64,000 bases of DNA from positions 124,001 to 188,000 of the forward strand of contig JAFWHX010000005.1 of NCBI GenBank assembly GCA_017533915.1, given 5' to 3'. Both the position numbers and the translations under genes were made by a program. This DNA comes from Eubacterium sp. GTDB lineage: Bacteria > Bacillota > Clostridia > Peptostreptococcales > Anaerovoracaceae. Below, piece after piece: positions 27,601-36,358 of this stretch. Below the pieces are notes generated by a model, which was given only the letters and a program-made list of their open reading frames with translations, searched no databases and had not been told where the DNA came from. How positions within the stretch are numbered: position 1 is the first letter of the stretch; each line of letters opens with the position of its first letter.

Positions 27601-28230
27601 TTCACGGCATATGAGCGCCTTGAAAAAGAGGAAAATACTGCTGATATCAAGGGCACGGGAATAGGCCTTGATATCTCAAGAAACTATGCTGAGCTCATGG
27701 GCGGCAGAGTCTGGTGCGAAAGTGAATACGGAAAGGGTTCAGAATTTATCTTTACAGTTGAGCAGAAGATCGTTGACGGCACAGGGATCGGAGAATTCAG
27801 GGAGCACGATGAGAGTGAAGAGGAGACATACATACCTCAGTTCGTGGCACCTGATGCGCAGATCCTCGTTGTTGACGACAACCCGATGAACCTGAGCATA
27901 GTGAAGGGGCTCCTGAAGGCTACGATGATGTTCGTCATAACTGCGGACAGCGGAGAAGACTGTCTTGAGAAGCTCAAGTTCGGGTCATTCGATCTGGTAC
28001 TGCTTGATATCGTGATGCCTGGAATGGACGGCTATGAGACGCTGGCCAGGATAAGAGAGAAGTATCCGGATCTTCCGGTATACGCGATGACGACGGAGAT
28101 CACGGAAGGAGAAGAATACTTTACATCAAAGGGCTTCAACGGAGCCATATCAAAACCGGTCCAGTGCAGCGAGCTGGAGACAACTATAATGAAGCATCTC
28201 TCCGAAGAGATCATGGAGAGAAGACGCTGA
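24622..28230 (+). CDS. Hybrid two-component sensor with regulator propeller, kinase and receiver
   Basis: A 1202-residue one-protein signalling system. After a signal peptide comes a long extracellular beta-propeller of Reg_prop repeats (about 50-660; YTATLYNASNGLPTSDANYV, EGLPSSSIRSFAED, ADGLPSNETRCAAT). A YYY-type domain (about 670-755) and one transmembrane helix (about 770-790) follow. The HisKA box reads MSHEICTP, with His kept and the usual Arg replaced by Cys. The ATPase shows LLNLLSNAVKYT, DTGIGI and GTGIGL. The receiver has ILVVDDNPMN and phospho-acceptor Asp near 1129 (LLDIVMPG). No DNA-binding or HPt domain is present. It is probably cotranscribed with the HD-GYP gene. Confidence 0.93.
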   Translation: MIDKRTKKAAAMLMLLIFASMLFMWQPVSAEQRRTNSENKLGGGYAATGQLPGIGYTATLYNASNGLPTSDANYVMCADDGFIWIGGYSGIIRYDGKVFTRLDTSDGLTSGRTVFEDSKGRIWVGTNDNGVVLIEDGKRTHLTYKEGLPSSSIRSFAEDSTGIIYIGSASGLAYVDTGMKIHEVEDERIMGNRIVRMKADVTGNVYGLTRNGELFSMEDGKIKKLYTGEKLGTGTITAMVTDPEKPGILYIGTDTGMVYRGKLGRKAKDLKKMKTAGIDSVGWLCYTCGRLWVSSISSIGYFDLSGKFSLVKDIPVDSGIEMITNDYQGNIWLASSAQGVMKLVANNFTDLTGEAGLDTGVVNATCLYKDSLYIGTDDRLIAMKGSTEAVENELTDYIGDSRVRSITTDKVGNLLVCTYTHDLGLVRWTKKGEIRSFTMADGLPSNETRCAATAADGSVLVGTNAGLAFIKDDKVVRSPANDPSLPGTVVLTVCAGDNGDILTGTDGDGIYVINDGEIRHIGRDEGLTSDVIMRIKWDRTNSTYWIITSNSIQYMRDGVISTVTSFPYNNNYDMFFNGMFDMWILSSYGVFLVKTKDMLADRVKDFQLYTLANGLTAVPTSNSCSALSSTGNLYIAGRSGVSLINLNTISSETVRIKLGIRTVTLGEKEIYPDDDGVYTIPANNQRIRISPAILDYTLSNPMVHVYLEGSGDDGITSYFSDLSDLEFTGLSYGNHTLHIQILDNTGAHVLQDETFIIDKQPKIMEMPAVRILLIALVALIAGLIVWRIMKKTVIRRQYLELQEAKKEAENANKAKEVFLANMSHEICTPIYTIMGMNELILREDARDVPKPYLKTITNFASDIKNASGSLLGLVNEILDLTSIKSGNMTLDEQDYDTAESLRTIVSMIKVRIMEKDLTYTLDIDKNIPRKLYGDAEKIRQILLNLLSNAVKYTDEGGITLAVSVQEKTDDKCTLRFSVKDTGIGIRKENLDKIFTAYERLEKEENTADIKGTGIGLDISRNYAELMGGRVWCESEYGKGSEFIFTVEQKIVDGTGIGEFREHDESEEETYIPQFVAPDAQILVVDDNPMNLSIVKGLLKATMMFVITADSGEDCLEKLKFGSFDLVLLDIVMPGMDGYETLARIREKYPDLPVYAMTTEITEGEEYFTSKGFNGAISKPVQCSELETTIMKHLSEEIMERRR

Positions 28231-28267
28231 CACATTTAAAAGCAGCAGCTTTCCTGGAGGGGCGATT

Positions 28268-31069
28268 ATGTACAGCTGTTTTTCACGCAAGGTTTTCAGA
28301 ATGCTGTTTTCAGCATTGCTTAGCCTTGCGATTTTTCTGTTATGGATGGCATGCCTGGAGACAGTCATTGTATATGCGGACTGTCAGGATCCGGATTCTG
28401 ACTGTCCTGCTGAAGAGGCGATGTGCCAGTCTCATCCGAACCCGCTGGTAGAATTCGACACGATACCGGACAGCCCGGATGAACAGAGCGGAAAGAGCGG
28501 CCTTGGGCTTCAGGCTGAGAGTCTGCCTAAAGTCCAGAAGAGCATACCTATGGCAGTTATCGTGATAGGCTTCGGCGGTAATTCGGCAGAAAGAATGCCA
28601 TATAATGATAACTATGACTGGTACAGTGCAATATTCTCACACACAGGGTATAGTGGCAAAACGGTAAGAGAATATTACCGCGATCAGTCATATGGACAGT
28701 TCAGTTTTGATCCGGTGGAAGAGACCAGCGCGTACGGGACTGGCGGTAACACTAACAAGAACGACAAGGTAAACGATGGGATCGTCCATGTTAATATCAG
28801 CAACGTGCACAAAGACTGGTCTGTTCCGGGCGATGCAGAAAGTAAGAAGGCGATGGGAGAAGCGTTCGCCGTTGCTGTTAAGGAAGCTGCAAAATACGTC
28901 GATTTCCCGAAGTATGATATCAATGGGAATAAGACCCTCGATCCAAATGAATTCGTGACAGCCTTTATAGTCGGAGGGTATGACTCCGGACCGGAAGACA
29001 CATATCAGGTACACGGCGTTTCAAAGTACATGAGATCACATCAGTGGCGTATCGAATATACAAAAGCCGAAGTCCCTACAGTAACAAAGAACGGAAAGAG
29101 CGTATCCGTCAACTACTATGTCGCGGTATCAGAAAGGATCGAGAGAGATGCCGACGGTAACGCGATCGAGCTGATGGGACGGAGAAGCTCACTTGCTCAC
29201 GAGCTTGGTCATCATCTGGGTCTTCCGGATCTTTACGACCGCTCAGATAAGACCGAATCAGAGAAGACCTGGAAGAATTTCAAAGTAGGATATACGAGCC
29301 TGATGGGAGACGGATCATGGGGAGTGGATGTTCCTGGACTCAACGGTACGCGTTACTTTCTGCCGTATTCCTTAGATCCCTGGAGCAAGATACAGCTCGG
29401 CTGGGCTGCTCCGGAAGTCGTTGATAAGACAGGCGTATATTCGGCGACAGGACAGGACTATACATGGCTCACTCCAAATCACTTTGTAAAGATCCCGGTC
29501 AAGGGCCACAGTAAAGAATACTATCTGATAGAAGCCCGCGCACTGAACAAGTGGGATGCAGGCATGGATTACAGATATGATAAAATGCTTACAAATAATA
29601 ACGCGGGCGGTCTGGTGATATGGCATATTGACGAACAGGTACTGGAAAAATGCAAGAACAAGAACGGTGTATATGAAAATGTCAACAACACACACCACAG
29701 GCCGGCCGTAATGCCTGTCTTCATAGAAAAGGATGCTGATAAATATACGATGACTAGCTCAGGAGCAGAGCACGTATATACATTACAGCCATTTTTTGAT
29801 ATGACCAAATGGAAGCGGTATGCCAGTGCATTTGGAGCCGACATGCCGCTTGCGACATATGGTGGCCTGGATATATCGAGCAAGCCTGATACCAGGAAGG
29901 AATCCGGGGCAAGGATCGAATTTCTCGATAACGCCGACAGGGTGATGACATTCAGATATATTAGTCCCGACCATGAGCATAAGTGGACGGACAAGGAGAA
30001 GATAAAGTTCAGTACGGATATATGCGAAAAAGGCGGCACTTATGTAGAATACTGTGAATGCACATCATGCGGTCAGAGGATCGAAACAAAAAAGACGGCA
30101 GGGCCTGGCCATTATCCTGTTTTCCAGTCAGCGATAGAGCCGACGTGTGAAAAAAGAGGACATGTAAAATACTATGAATGTGAGGCGTGCGAGAAGAAAT
30201 TCGCTGATTGGCAGTGTACTGAAGAGTATACATCTGATGATGATATCTATATCCCTCCGCTTGGTCATGACTGGTATGTAGAGGATGAGTTTGTAGCCCC
30301 GACATACGACAGTGAGGGCGAGAACTATGAAGTGTGCAGCAGATGCGGTGAAGGCCGGTGGGTGACGGTACCGATGCTGGACCGCACAGAGAAGATGGGG
30401 CACGATGGTACGCCGATCGGGGAGGATGCAGCGATAGAGGCGGCAGATCCGTTCCTCACCAAGTATAAAAGTGAGAAGGATCCGGCCGGATCAAAATTCA
30501 GCAGGCTCACATTCAGATCTGTCAAGCAGACGAATAGCTCCATCACACTGAGATGGAATCGGCCGGACACCGCATATAAGACCATAATCTACGGCAGCAT
30601 ATGCGGAAAGTCCAACAAGCTGAAGAAGATCAAAGAGATCGTCGAGGATGATAAAGCAAAGATAACTAAGGTAAGCGGGAAAAAGCTGAAAAAAGGCACA
30701 TATTATAAATTCATCGCGGTAGCTGTGACAAATACCGGAAATGTGGTCTCTACATCAAAACAGATCCACGTTTCGACAAGGGGCTCTAAGAAAAAGAGCA
30801 ACAACACTGGGGTATATGTGAGCAGCAAGATCGTGAAGAAAGCCGCAAAGCTTAAGAAAGGGAAGACACTTTCCCTTAAGGCAAAGGCAAAGACTGCAAG
30901 GGGGTGCAGAGTGTCAAAACATGTCGGCCTCCGGTACGAATCCACGGCAAAATCCGTTGTTAAAGTCCTGGCCGGCGGAAAGATCAAAGCAGTTGGTGAG
31001 GGAACGTGCTATGTATACGCATATGCACAGAACGGATCATATAAGAAGATAAAAGTGAAAGTAAAATAG
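28268..31069 (+). CDS. Secreted M6-family metalloprotease
   Basis: A 933-residue exported protease. The signal helix is near residues 12-35. The catalytic domain (about 90-560) contains the zinc motif HELGHHLGLPDLYD (about 310-323) with catalytic Glu, as in immune-inhibitor-A-like M6 enzymes. A region of two CxxC-containing modules (about 580-700) resembles repeats such as CECTSCGQR and CEACEKKFA. A fibronectin-like domain (about 740-845) and a Big2-like domain (about 850-933; KSVVKVLAGGKIKAVGEGTC) follow. There is no LPXTG sorting signal. It may degrade host or food proteins. GGAGGGG lies just before the start. It follows the two signalling genes after 37 bp and could be their target. Confidence 0.9.
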   Translation: MYSCFSRKVFRMLFSALLSLAIFLLWMACLETVIVYADCQDPDSDCPAEEAMCQSHPNPLVEFDTIPDSPDEQSGKSGLGLQAESLPKVQKSIPMAVIVIGFGGNSAERMPYNDNYDWYSAIFSHTGYSGKTVREYYRDQSYGQFSFDPVEETSAYGTGGNTNKNDKVNDGIVHVNISNVHKDWSVPGDAESKKAMGEAFAVAVKEAAKYVDFPKYDINGNKTLDPNEFVTAFIVGGYDSGPEDTYQVHGVSKYMRSHQWRIEYTKAEVPTVTKNGKSVSVNYYVAVSERIERDADGNAIELMGRRSSLAHELGHHLGLPDLYDRSDKTESEKTWKNFKVGYTSLMGDGSWGVDVPGLNGTRYFLPYSLDPWSKIQLGWAAPEVVDKTGVYSATGQDYTWLTPNHFVKIPVKGHSKEYYLIEARALNKWDAGMDYRYDKMLTNNNAGGLVIWHIDEQVLEKCKNKNGVYENVNNTHHRPAVMPVFIEKDADKYTMTSSGAEHVYTLQPFFDMTKWKRYASAFGADMPLATYGGLDISSKPDTRKESGARIEFLDNADRVMTFRYISPDHEHKWTDKEKIKFSTDICEKGGTYVEYCECTSCGQRIETKKTAGPGHYPVFQSAIEPTCEKRGHVKYYECEACEKKFADWQCTEEYTSDDDIYIPPLGHDWYVEDEFVAPTYDSEGENYEVCSRCGEGRWVTVPMLDRTEKMGHDGTPIGEDAAIEAADPFLTKYKSEKDPAGSKFSRLTFRSVKQTNSSITLRWNRPDTAYKTIIYGSICGKSNKLKKIKEIVEDDKAKITKVSGKKLKKGTYYKFIAVAVTNTGNVVSTSKQIHVSTRGSKKKSNNTGVYVSSKIVKKAAKLKKGKTLSLKAKAKTARGCRVSKHVGLRYESTAKSVVKVLAGGKIKAVGEGTCYVYAYAQNGSYKKIKVKVK

Positions 31070-31128
31070 CTGATATCATTCATTTAAAGAAGTATCGATC
31101 TCATGATAAAAGCAAGAAGGAGAATGAA

Positions 31129-33138
31129 ATGTACAGACTTTTAAAGACGCACCCGGAACTTAAGCCATTTGAGAACGACATAAAGCTCAGGATGGACAGG
31201 TACCAGGATAAGAAGAAAGAGCTTCTCAAAGAACGCGGCAAAACGCCTAAGCGCGGCGGGGCAAAGCTTTATGACTGCGCGGATGCGCATCTGTATTACG
31301 GGTTCCATAAAGAGAAGGACGGCTGGCGCTATCGTGAATGGGCACCCGCGGCAGACCGCCTGTATCTTACCGGCGATTTCAACAACTGGAACTGGACCGA
31401 GACTCCGCTCGAAAGAAACAAGAACGGAGACTGGGAAGTCTTTCTTCCGGGAGATACTATCCACAAAGGAAGCCGCGTGCTGACTATCGTTGAGAACAAC
31501 GGAAACCTGACTCAGCATGTGCCTCTTTTCGCACGCCGCGTAACACAGGACTGGGTGTCTCAGAGCTGGTGCTGCGAAGTCTGGGATGACGATGAGCCGT
31601 TCGAATGGACTGATGAGGGCTTTGAGAACGACGAGCCTCCTTTGATCTATGAGGCTCATGTCGGTATGTCAAGCGAGGAGCATAAGATAGCGTCATACCG
31701 CGAGTTCGCCGACAACATCCTTCCGCACGTTCAGGATGCCGGCTATAACACGATCCAGCTCATGGCGATCATGGAGCATCCATATTACGGATCGTTTGGG
31801 TATCAGGTGAGCAGCTTTTTCGCTCCATCAAGCAGGTTCGGCTATCCGGAAGATCTTAAATACCTGGTGAACAAAGCCCACTCGATGGGGATCAGGGTAC
31901 TGCTGGATGTCGTGCATTCGCACGCGGTAGGGAATACCCTTGAGGGAATAAACCTCTTTGACGGAACTGATTACCAGTTCTTCCATTCAGGACCTCAGGG
32001 CGATCATCCTGCATGGGGGACCAAACTTTTCGACTACAACAAGCCTGAGGTCATCAGATTCCTGCTGAGCAACCTGAGATTCTGGATCGAGCAGTACCAT
32101 TTTGATGGATTCAGGTTCGACGGGGTCACGTCGATGCTGTATCACGACCACGGACTCGGGACAGCTTTCTCAAGTCTTGATATGTACTTTACGATGAACA
32201 CTGATGTCGAAGCTGTAACGTACCTCCAGCTCGCGAACGACGTGATACGCCAGACAAAGCCTGACAGTCTCACGATCGCAGAGGATATGAGCGGAATGCC
32301 GGGAATGTGCGATCCTGTAAAAGACGGTGGTATAGGTTTTGATTACAGACTCGCCATGGGACTTCCGGACATGTGGATCAAGCTGATAAAAGAATGCCCG
32401 GATGAATACTGGAACCTCGAGAACATCTGGCACGAGCTGACGTTCAGGAATACCGGAACGATCGCGTACGCGGAGAGCCACGACCAGGCGCTGGTCGGAG
32501 ACAAGACTATCATGTTCAGGCTCGCCGACGCTGCTATGTACGACCAGATGGAAAAGGACACACATACCGATATCATCGACAGAGCAATGGCGCTCCACAA
32601 GATGATAAGGCTGCTCACGATGGCGGCTGGCGGCACCGGGTATCTCGCGTTCATGGGGAACGAGTTCGGCCATCCTGAGTGGATCGACTTCCCGAGAGAA
32701 GGAAACAACAACAGCTTCAAATACTGCAGAAGACAATGGAGTCTCATGACGGATCCGAAGCTGAAATACGAATGGCTGTACAAATTCGACCACGACATGA
32801 TCCATACAGCCGCACACTACGATATATTCGCGCAGGAGTATCCATATCAGAAGTGGCTGCATAATGACGACAAAGTCCTCGCTTTCGAGCGCGGCGGCCT
32901 CCTGTTCGTATTCAACTTCTCGCCGGACAAGAGCTATACGGATTATCCGATCCCTGTAAGCCAGCCGTGCGACTACGAAGTCCTCTTCACTAGCGACGAT
33001 TACTGCTATGGCGGTTTTGGCCGTATGGCACACGAGCCACTCAGTGCATACACTCCGGGCATGGAAGGGAACAACATCCGTATGTACCTGCCGTCACGGA
33101 CCTGCGCAGTGCTGAAACCGGTGAATCTGGACAAATGA
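31129..33138 (+). CDS. glgB: 1,4-alpha-glucan branching enzyme
   Basis: A 669-residue GH13 enzyme making alpha-1,6 branches in glycogen. An N-terminal CBM48-like domain (about 60-160; YREWAPAADRLYLTGDFNNW) precedes the barrel. Catalytic regions are LLDVVHSHAVGN, FRFDGVTSMLYHDHG (nucleophile Asp near 331), AEDMSGMPG (acid Glu near 384) and ESHDQALVGDK (Asp near 450). The length and N-terminus resemble the eukaryotic-type branching enzymes more than E. coli GlgB. AAGGAGA precedes ATG. No other glycogen genes are in the window. Confidence 0.93.
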   Translation: MYRLLKTHPELKPFENDIKLRMDRYQDKKKELLKERGKTPKRGGAKLYDCADAHLYYGFHKEKDGWRYREWAPAADRLYLTGDFNNWNWTETPLERNKNGDWEVFLPGDTIHKGSRVLTIVENNGNLTQHVPLFARRVTQDWVSQSWCCEVWDDDEPFEWTDEGFENDEPPLIYEAHVGMSSEEHKIASYREFADNILPHVQDAGYNTIQLMAIMEHPYYGSFGYQVSSFFAPSSRFGYPEDLKYLVNKAHSMGIRVLLDVVHSHAVGNTLEGINLFDGTDYQFFHSGPQGDHPAWGTKLFDYNKPEVIRFLLSNLRFWIEQYHFDGFRFDGVTSMLYHDHGLGTAFSSLDMYFTMNTDVEAVTYLQLANDVIRQTKPDSLTIAEDMSGMPGMCDPVKDGGIGFDYRLAMGLPDMWIKLIKECPDEYWNLENIWHELTFRNTGTIAYAESHDQALVGDKTIMFRLADAAMYDQMEKDTHTDIIDRAMALHKMIRLLTMAAGGTGYLAFMGNEFGHPEWIDFPREGNNNSFKYCRRQWSLMTDPKLKYEWLYKFDHDMIHTAAHYDIFAQEYPYQKWLHNDDKVLAFERGGLLFVFNFSPDKSYTDYPIPVSQPCDYEVLFTSDDYCYGGFGRMAHEPLSAYTPGMEGNNIRMYLPSRTCAVLKPVNLDK

Positions 33139-33263
33139 TACTGCCGGTTCAGATCAGTAGATATGGATAGATTGTCCTGCTGCTTCGGAAAAGTGACTTT
33201 TACTCCTTGGCAGAACAGGTATGAAATATAGAGGCATCTCTTAAATGAAAGGGGTGATGCACA

Positions 33264-35192
33264 ATGACTGAAAAATTGAGCCTGCGGATCGCGAAAGCTG
33301 CCGTGATGATTTTGATCGTAATCATGGCCGCGGCTTTGCTGCCTCTGTCAGGTATCGATGTATCGTACGCGGCGAGCAACTTCAGGATCAAAAATTACGA
33401 CATCGACATGACGGTGAATGAGGACGACACGTATCTCATCCACGAGACTATACAAGTCGAATTCACGGCGCCCAGCCACGGTATCTATTACGTGGTCCCG
33501 CTGAAGACCGACCTTCACCGCGACGGACAGAGATCAGTGTACTACGCGAAGGTAAAGGATTTTGAGCTTATCTCCGGGCAGCCGTACAAAAATGAGAGCA
33601 GCAACGGAGAGGCGCATTACAAGATCGGTGACCCGGATAAGTACGCCGATACCGACACGACGTATGAACTCCAGTATCTGTATGATACGCGCGGCGATCA
33701 CCTGAATCACGGTGACGAGGTATATCACAACCTGGTCGGCACATCATGGGAAGCGCAGTCGATCGACCACGTTTCGTTCCGTGTGACGTTCCCGAAAGAT
33801 ATCGACATGGAAAAAGTCGGCATAAAGCTCGGGTACGGGGATGAGCGCATCCCGTTTGAGACTGAAGGAAACACGGTCGTCTATGGCGAGACAGATGCAA
33901 ATACGCTTGGAGGACTCACCATCCGCGCTGTGCTCCCGGATGGATACTTCACCAGGCAGGCAAAGACGAATAACATACCGTTTTACGTGCTCATCGCGCT
34001 GCTCACCCTGCTCGCCGGTGCGGGTATCGTGCTCTGGCGCAAATATGGAGTGGATCCGCCCATAATCGAGCCTGTAGAATTTTATCCGCCAGAGAACCTG
34101 AGCGCGCCGGAGATCGGATATCTTGACGAAGGCGTAGTCAAAGGCGATCATGTCGTCAGTATCCTGCTCTCACTTGCAGACAAAGGCTATGTGAAGATCG
34201 TCGAGACTCACGAGACGAAGGGAAAAGTCTTCAAGAGAGAAAAGACAGAATACAAGATCGTGAAGCTGAGAGATTACGACGGCGCGGTCATCGGAGAGAG
34301 GGAATTCATGAATGGCCTCTTCAAAGGCGGACGCAAGAGCGTCAAGACCGAAGATCTTTCTAACAGCTTCTACAAGACGGTCGATTCTATCAGGGGAAAG
34401 ATCGAGAAAAAATACGAAAACAAGCTCAGTGATAAGAAAGCGTCTGATATTGCGAACTACCTGAGGCTTGGCGGATTTTTCGGAATGATAGCGCTCGTGG
34501 TCGTATCAAGACTTTCAAACGGTTCACCGTTCATTGAGGACGGCGACCTTATCTGGAGCCTGATATTGACTGTGATCTGCGTCGTGCTCCCTATCGCCGG
34601 ATTCACAGGCATCGAGAACAGGATAAACGCAGTGAAGCATGGGTTCAAAGGTGTTTTGATCATATGCGCCAGCGTGATATCGATACTCATCGGATTCGGT
34701 ATTGCTTATCTGTTTGATATATGCATTGCGGATCAGGTCTTCTGGTATGCGGTCGGACTGGTGATGCTGCAGGTCGTATACATAGTCGCGGCGCTCTGCG
34801 AACGGAAGTCCGATTACTACGCGAAAGTCCTTGGCGAGATCAGAGGATACAAGAACTTCCTTAAGACAGCAGAAAAAGACAGGCTGGAAGCACTCGCCGA
34901 GGAAGATCACGACTTCTTCTATAAGACCCTTGCGTTTGCTTTCGCTTTGGGCGTGACATCAGTGTTTGCAAAGAAATTCTCTTCGCTCGCGGTCAAGCCT
35001 CCTGAGTGGTATGAGTCTGACAACATGGGAAGTGACACATTTACAACAATGTATATGATGAACTCGATCAGTAGCATGATGAATACAGCTTCAAGCAGCA
35101 TGACATCATCACCGTCTGAGTCAAGCGGCGGAGGCGGCGGATCGTTCTCCGGCGGCGGCGGAGGCGGCGACGGGGGCGGCGGCTCCTGGTAG
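33264..35192 (+). CDS. DUF2207 membrane protein with Gly-rich tail
   Basis: A 642-residue membrane protein. A signal peptide (about 1-37) precedes the extracellular DUF2207 domain (NFRIKNYDIDMTVNEDDTYLIHE, about 38-235). A helix near 244-263, a cytoplasmic domain with GYLDEGVVKGDHVVSILLSLADKGYVKI, further helices near 410-510, and a tail ending in runs of Gly and Ser complete the protein. The tail, SGGGGGSFSGGGGGG-like, is typical of the family. The function is unknown. A GGGGTG ribosome site lies before the ATG. Confidence 0.88.
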   Translation: MTEKLSLRIAKAAVMILIVIMAAALLPLSGIDVSYAASNFRIKNYDIDMTVNEDDTYLIHETIQVEFTAPSHGIYYVVPLKTDLHRDGQRSVYYAKVKDFELISGQPYKNESSNGEAHYKIGDPDKYADTDTTYELQYLYDTRGDHLNHGDEVYHNLVGTSWEAQSIDHVSFRVTFPKDIDMEKVGIKLGYGDERIPFETEGNTVVYGETDANTLGGLTIRAVLPDGYFTRQAKTNNIPFYVLIALLTLLAGAGIVLWRKYGVDPPIIEPVEFYPPENLSAPEIGYLDEGVVKGDHVVSILLSLADKGYVKIVETHETKGKVFKREKTEYKIVKLRDYDGAVIGEREFMNGLFKGGRKSVKTEDLSNSFYKTVDSIRGKIEKKYENKLSDKKASDIANYLRLGGFFGMIALVVVSRLSNGSPFIEDGDLIWSLILTVICVVLPIAGFTGIENRINAVKHGFKGVLIICASVISILIGFGIAYLFDICIADQVFWYAVGLVMLQVVYIVAALCERKSDYYAKVLGEIRGYKNFLKTAEKDRLEALAEEDHDFFYKTLAFAFALGVTSVFAKKFSSLAVKPPEWYESDNMGSDTFTTMYMMNSISSMMNTASSSMTSSPSESSGGGGGSFSGGGGGGDGGGGSW

Positions 35193-35211
35193 ACCGCTCC
35201 ACGAGTTCTGC

Positions 35212-35314
35212 TTGTAGTGGCCTGCTTCAGGCATGCCGTTGCCGATGGACCGTTCAAGATGCTATGGTTTGACAACTTGTTCCAGGCATACCGTTGCCAA
35301 TGGGACCACTACAG
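35212..35314. repeat. Direct repeat pair enclosed by an inverted repeat
   Basis: CAGGCATGCCGTTGCCGATGG at about 35228 is repeated with few changes at about 35283 (55-bp period). The pair is bounded by TGTAGTGG (35213-35220) and CCACTACA (35306-35313), which are perfect complements. The element lies between the DUF2207 stop and its likely terminator, so it would be in the 3' UTR. Function unknown. Confidence 0.65.
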
Positions 35315-35344
35315 ATGTTTTGCCTCTGACAGATCGAGAAACAT

Positions 35345-35386
35345 AGCAGCTTTCAGACATTTCAAGCCCGAAAGCTGCTTTTTATT
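35345..35386 (+). terminator. Rho-independent terminator after the DUF2207 gene
   Basis: AGCAGCTTTC and GAAAGCTGCT form a perfect 10-bp stem with a 15-nt loop, followed by TTTTATTT. Confidence 0.85.
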
Positions 35387-35461
35387 TGTTATGTGCGGCA
35401 AGATTCCTCAGTCAGCCGTTCAATATGGCCAGTCATTAGCAAACTAAAGCCAAGGGAACCC

Positions 35462-35925
35462 AATTCCGTCTACAAAAAGCAAAAAAACATCAAAAGTGAT
35501 ATCGTTTTGCATGATTTTACTCATTTTGTAGACGGAAATAGCCCGAAACCATACGATTCCGTCTACAGAAAGTAAAAAACTATCGAAAGTGATATCATTT
35601 TGCACAATTTTACTCATTCTGTAGACAGAAACAGCCCGAAACCATACGATTCCGTCTACAGAAAGCAGAAAAACATCAAAAATGATATCATTTTGCATAA
35701 TTACACTTATTCTGTAGACAAAGACGACCCGAAACCATACGATTCCGTCTACAGAAAGCAGAAAAACATCAAAAATGATATCACTTTACACAATTACACT
35801 TATTCTGTAGACAAAAACGGCCCGAAGCCATACGATTCCGTCTACAGAAAGCAGAAAAACATCAAAAATGATATCACTTTGCACAATTATTCTCATTCTG
35901 TAGACAGAAACAGCTTCGAGGGAGA
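35462..35925. repeat. 93-bp structured tandem repeat array A, five units
   Basis: Units start at 35462, 35555, 35648, 35741 and 35834, an exact 93-bp period. Each has a 5' arm GTCTACAGAA and a 3' arm TTCTGTAGAC separated by 46 nt, with an inner near-palindrome centred on GATATC (perfect 16 bp at 35679-35694). The first unit has GTCTACAAAA with TTTTGTAGAC, a compensatory change. Open frames through the array exist only because 93 is a multiple of three; one unit contains an in-frame stop. A homologous array lies at 60246. Gap 35193-36493 otherwise holds a terminator, the variant unit and the xpt leader. Confidence 0.93.
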
Positions 35926-36003
35926 AATTCTGTAGAAAAATGAAGAGGCTTTGATGAGAAAGTGTAACAAAACAGGAAATATCGAAGTGTTTTTCTACGG
36001 GGA
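35926..36003. repeat. Variant terminal unit of array A
   Basis: It starts 92 bp after the last regular unit. Sequence ATTCTGTAGAAAAA opens it and TTTTTCTACGGGG closes it; these arms pair over 11 bp with one wobble. The interior resembles the two units that end the second array (60710 onward). It probably marks the conserved end of the array. Confidence 0.8.
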
Positions 36004-36175
36004 GCCGAGGAAAGAGCAATTTGATAATGCCGGGGGAGTGCCGGTCAGGCTGCTTATGGGATCCGGCAAGCGGATCTGAAACTCAAACCACTATAAATAG
36101 TATATGGAAGAGCAAACACACCACTATTTGTTGTTTCGCGATCACAAATATTTTTGTAAAGTTTGCTGTTTGGGA

Positions 36176-36204
36176 TTGACTTTACTGCGGTTTTCATATA
36201 ACAT
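36176..36204 (+). promoter_or_regulatory. Probable promoter of the xpt riboswitch operon
   Basis: TTGACT at 36176-36181 and TAACAT at 36199-36204 are separated by 17 bp, about 35 bp before the riboswitch aptamer. An overlapping TATAAC would give a 15-bp spacer. Confidence 0.5.
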
Positions 36205-36240
36205 CATAGTATAGAAAATTTAATATATATTAGAACAGTT

Positions 36241-36309
36241 TCTGATATATTTCCGGATAAATGGCCCGGAAGTTTCTACGGCGGCGCCGTTATAGCCGCT
36301 ACTATTAGA
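36241..36309 (+). promoter_or_regulatory. Guanine-class purine riboswitch aptamer
   Basis: The purine riboswitch core is present: P1 TCTGATA with TATTAGA (one wobble), ATATA before P2, P2 TTCCGG/CCGGAA, the GTTTCTAC junction, and P3 GGCGGC/GCCGC. The 3' junction reads TACTAT, where the specificity position is C, so guanine or xanthine-like ligands and not adenine are expected. It lies before xpt, a classic target. Ligand binding should favour the downstream terminator and turn the operon off. Confidence 0.88.
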
Positions 36310-36316
36310 TGCTTAT

Positions 36317-36358
36317 TAACTACCTTGGGATAAGTATCTTCTGAGGTAGTTTTCTTTT
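36317..36358 (+). terminator. Riboswitch-controlled terminator of xpt
   Basis: AACTACCT pairs with AGGTAGTT around an 18-nt loop and is followed by TTCTTTTTC. It starts 8 bp after the aptamer P1 and is the expected expression platform. Confidence 0.85.

Noticed and set aside
32170-33033. 287-residue minus-strand frame opposite glgB
   Set aside because: No family motifs, no ribosome site, and the plus-strand glgB is complete with all catalytic residues.
35600-35935. Open frame of 31-residue repeats across array A
   Set aside because: It exists because 93 is divisible by three; both strands are open, another unit has a stop, and there is no ribosome site. Paired base changes favour structure over coding.
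35462-36003. CRISPR array
   Set aside because: Units are similar over their full 93 bp; there are no unique spacers and no cas genes.
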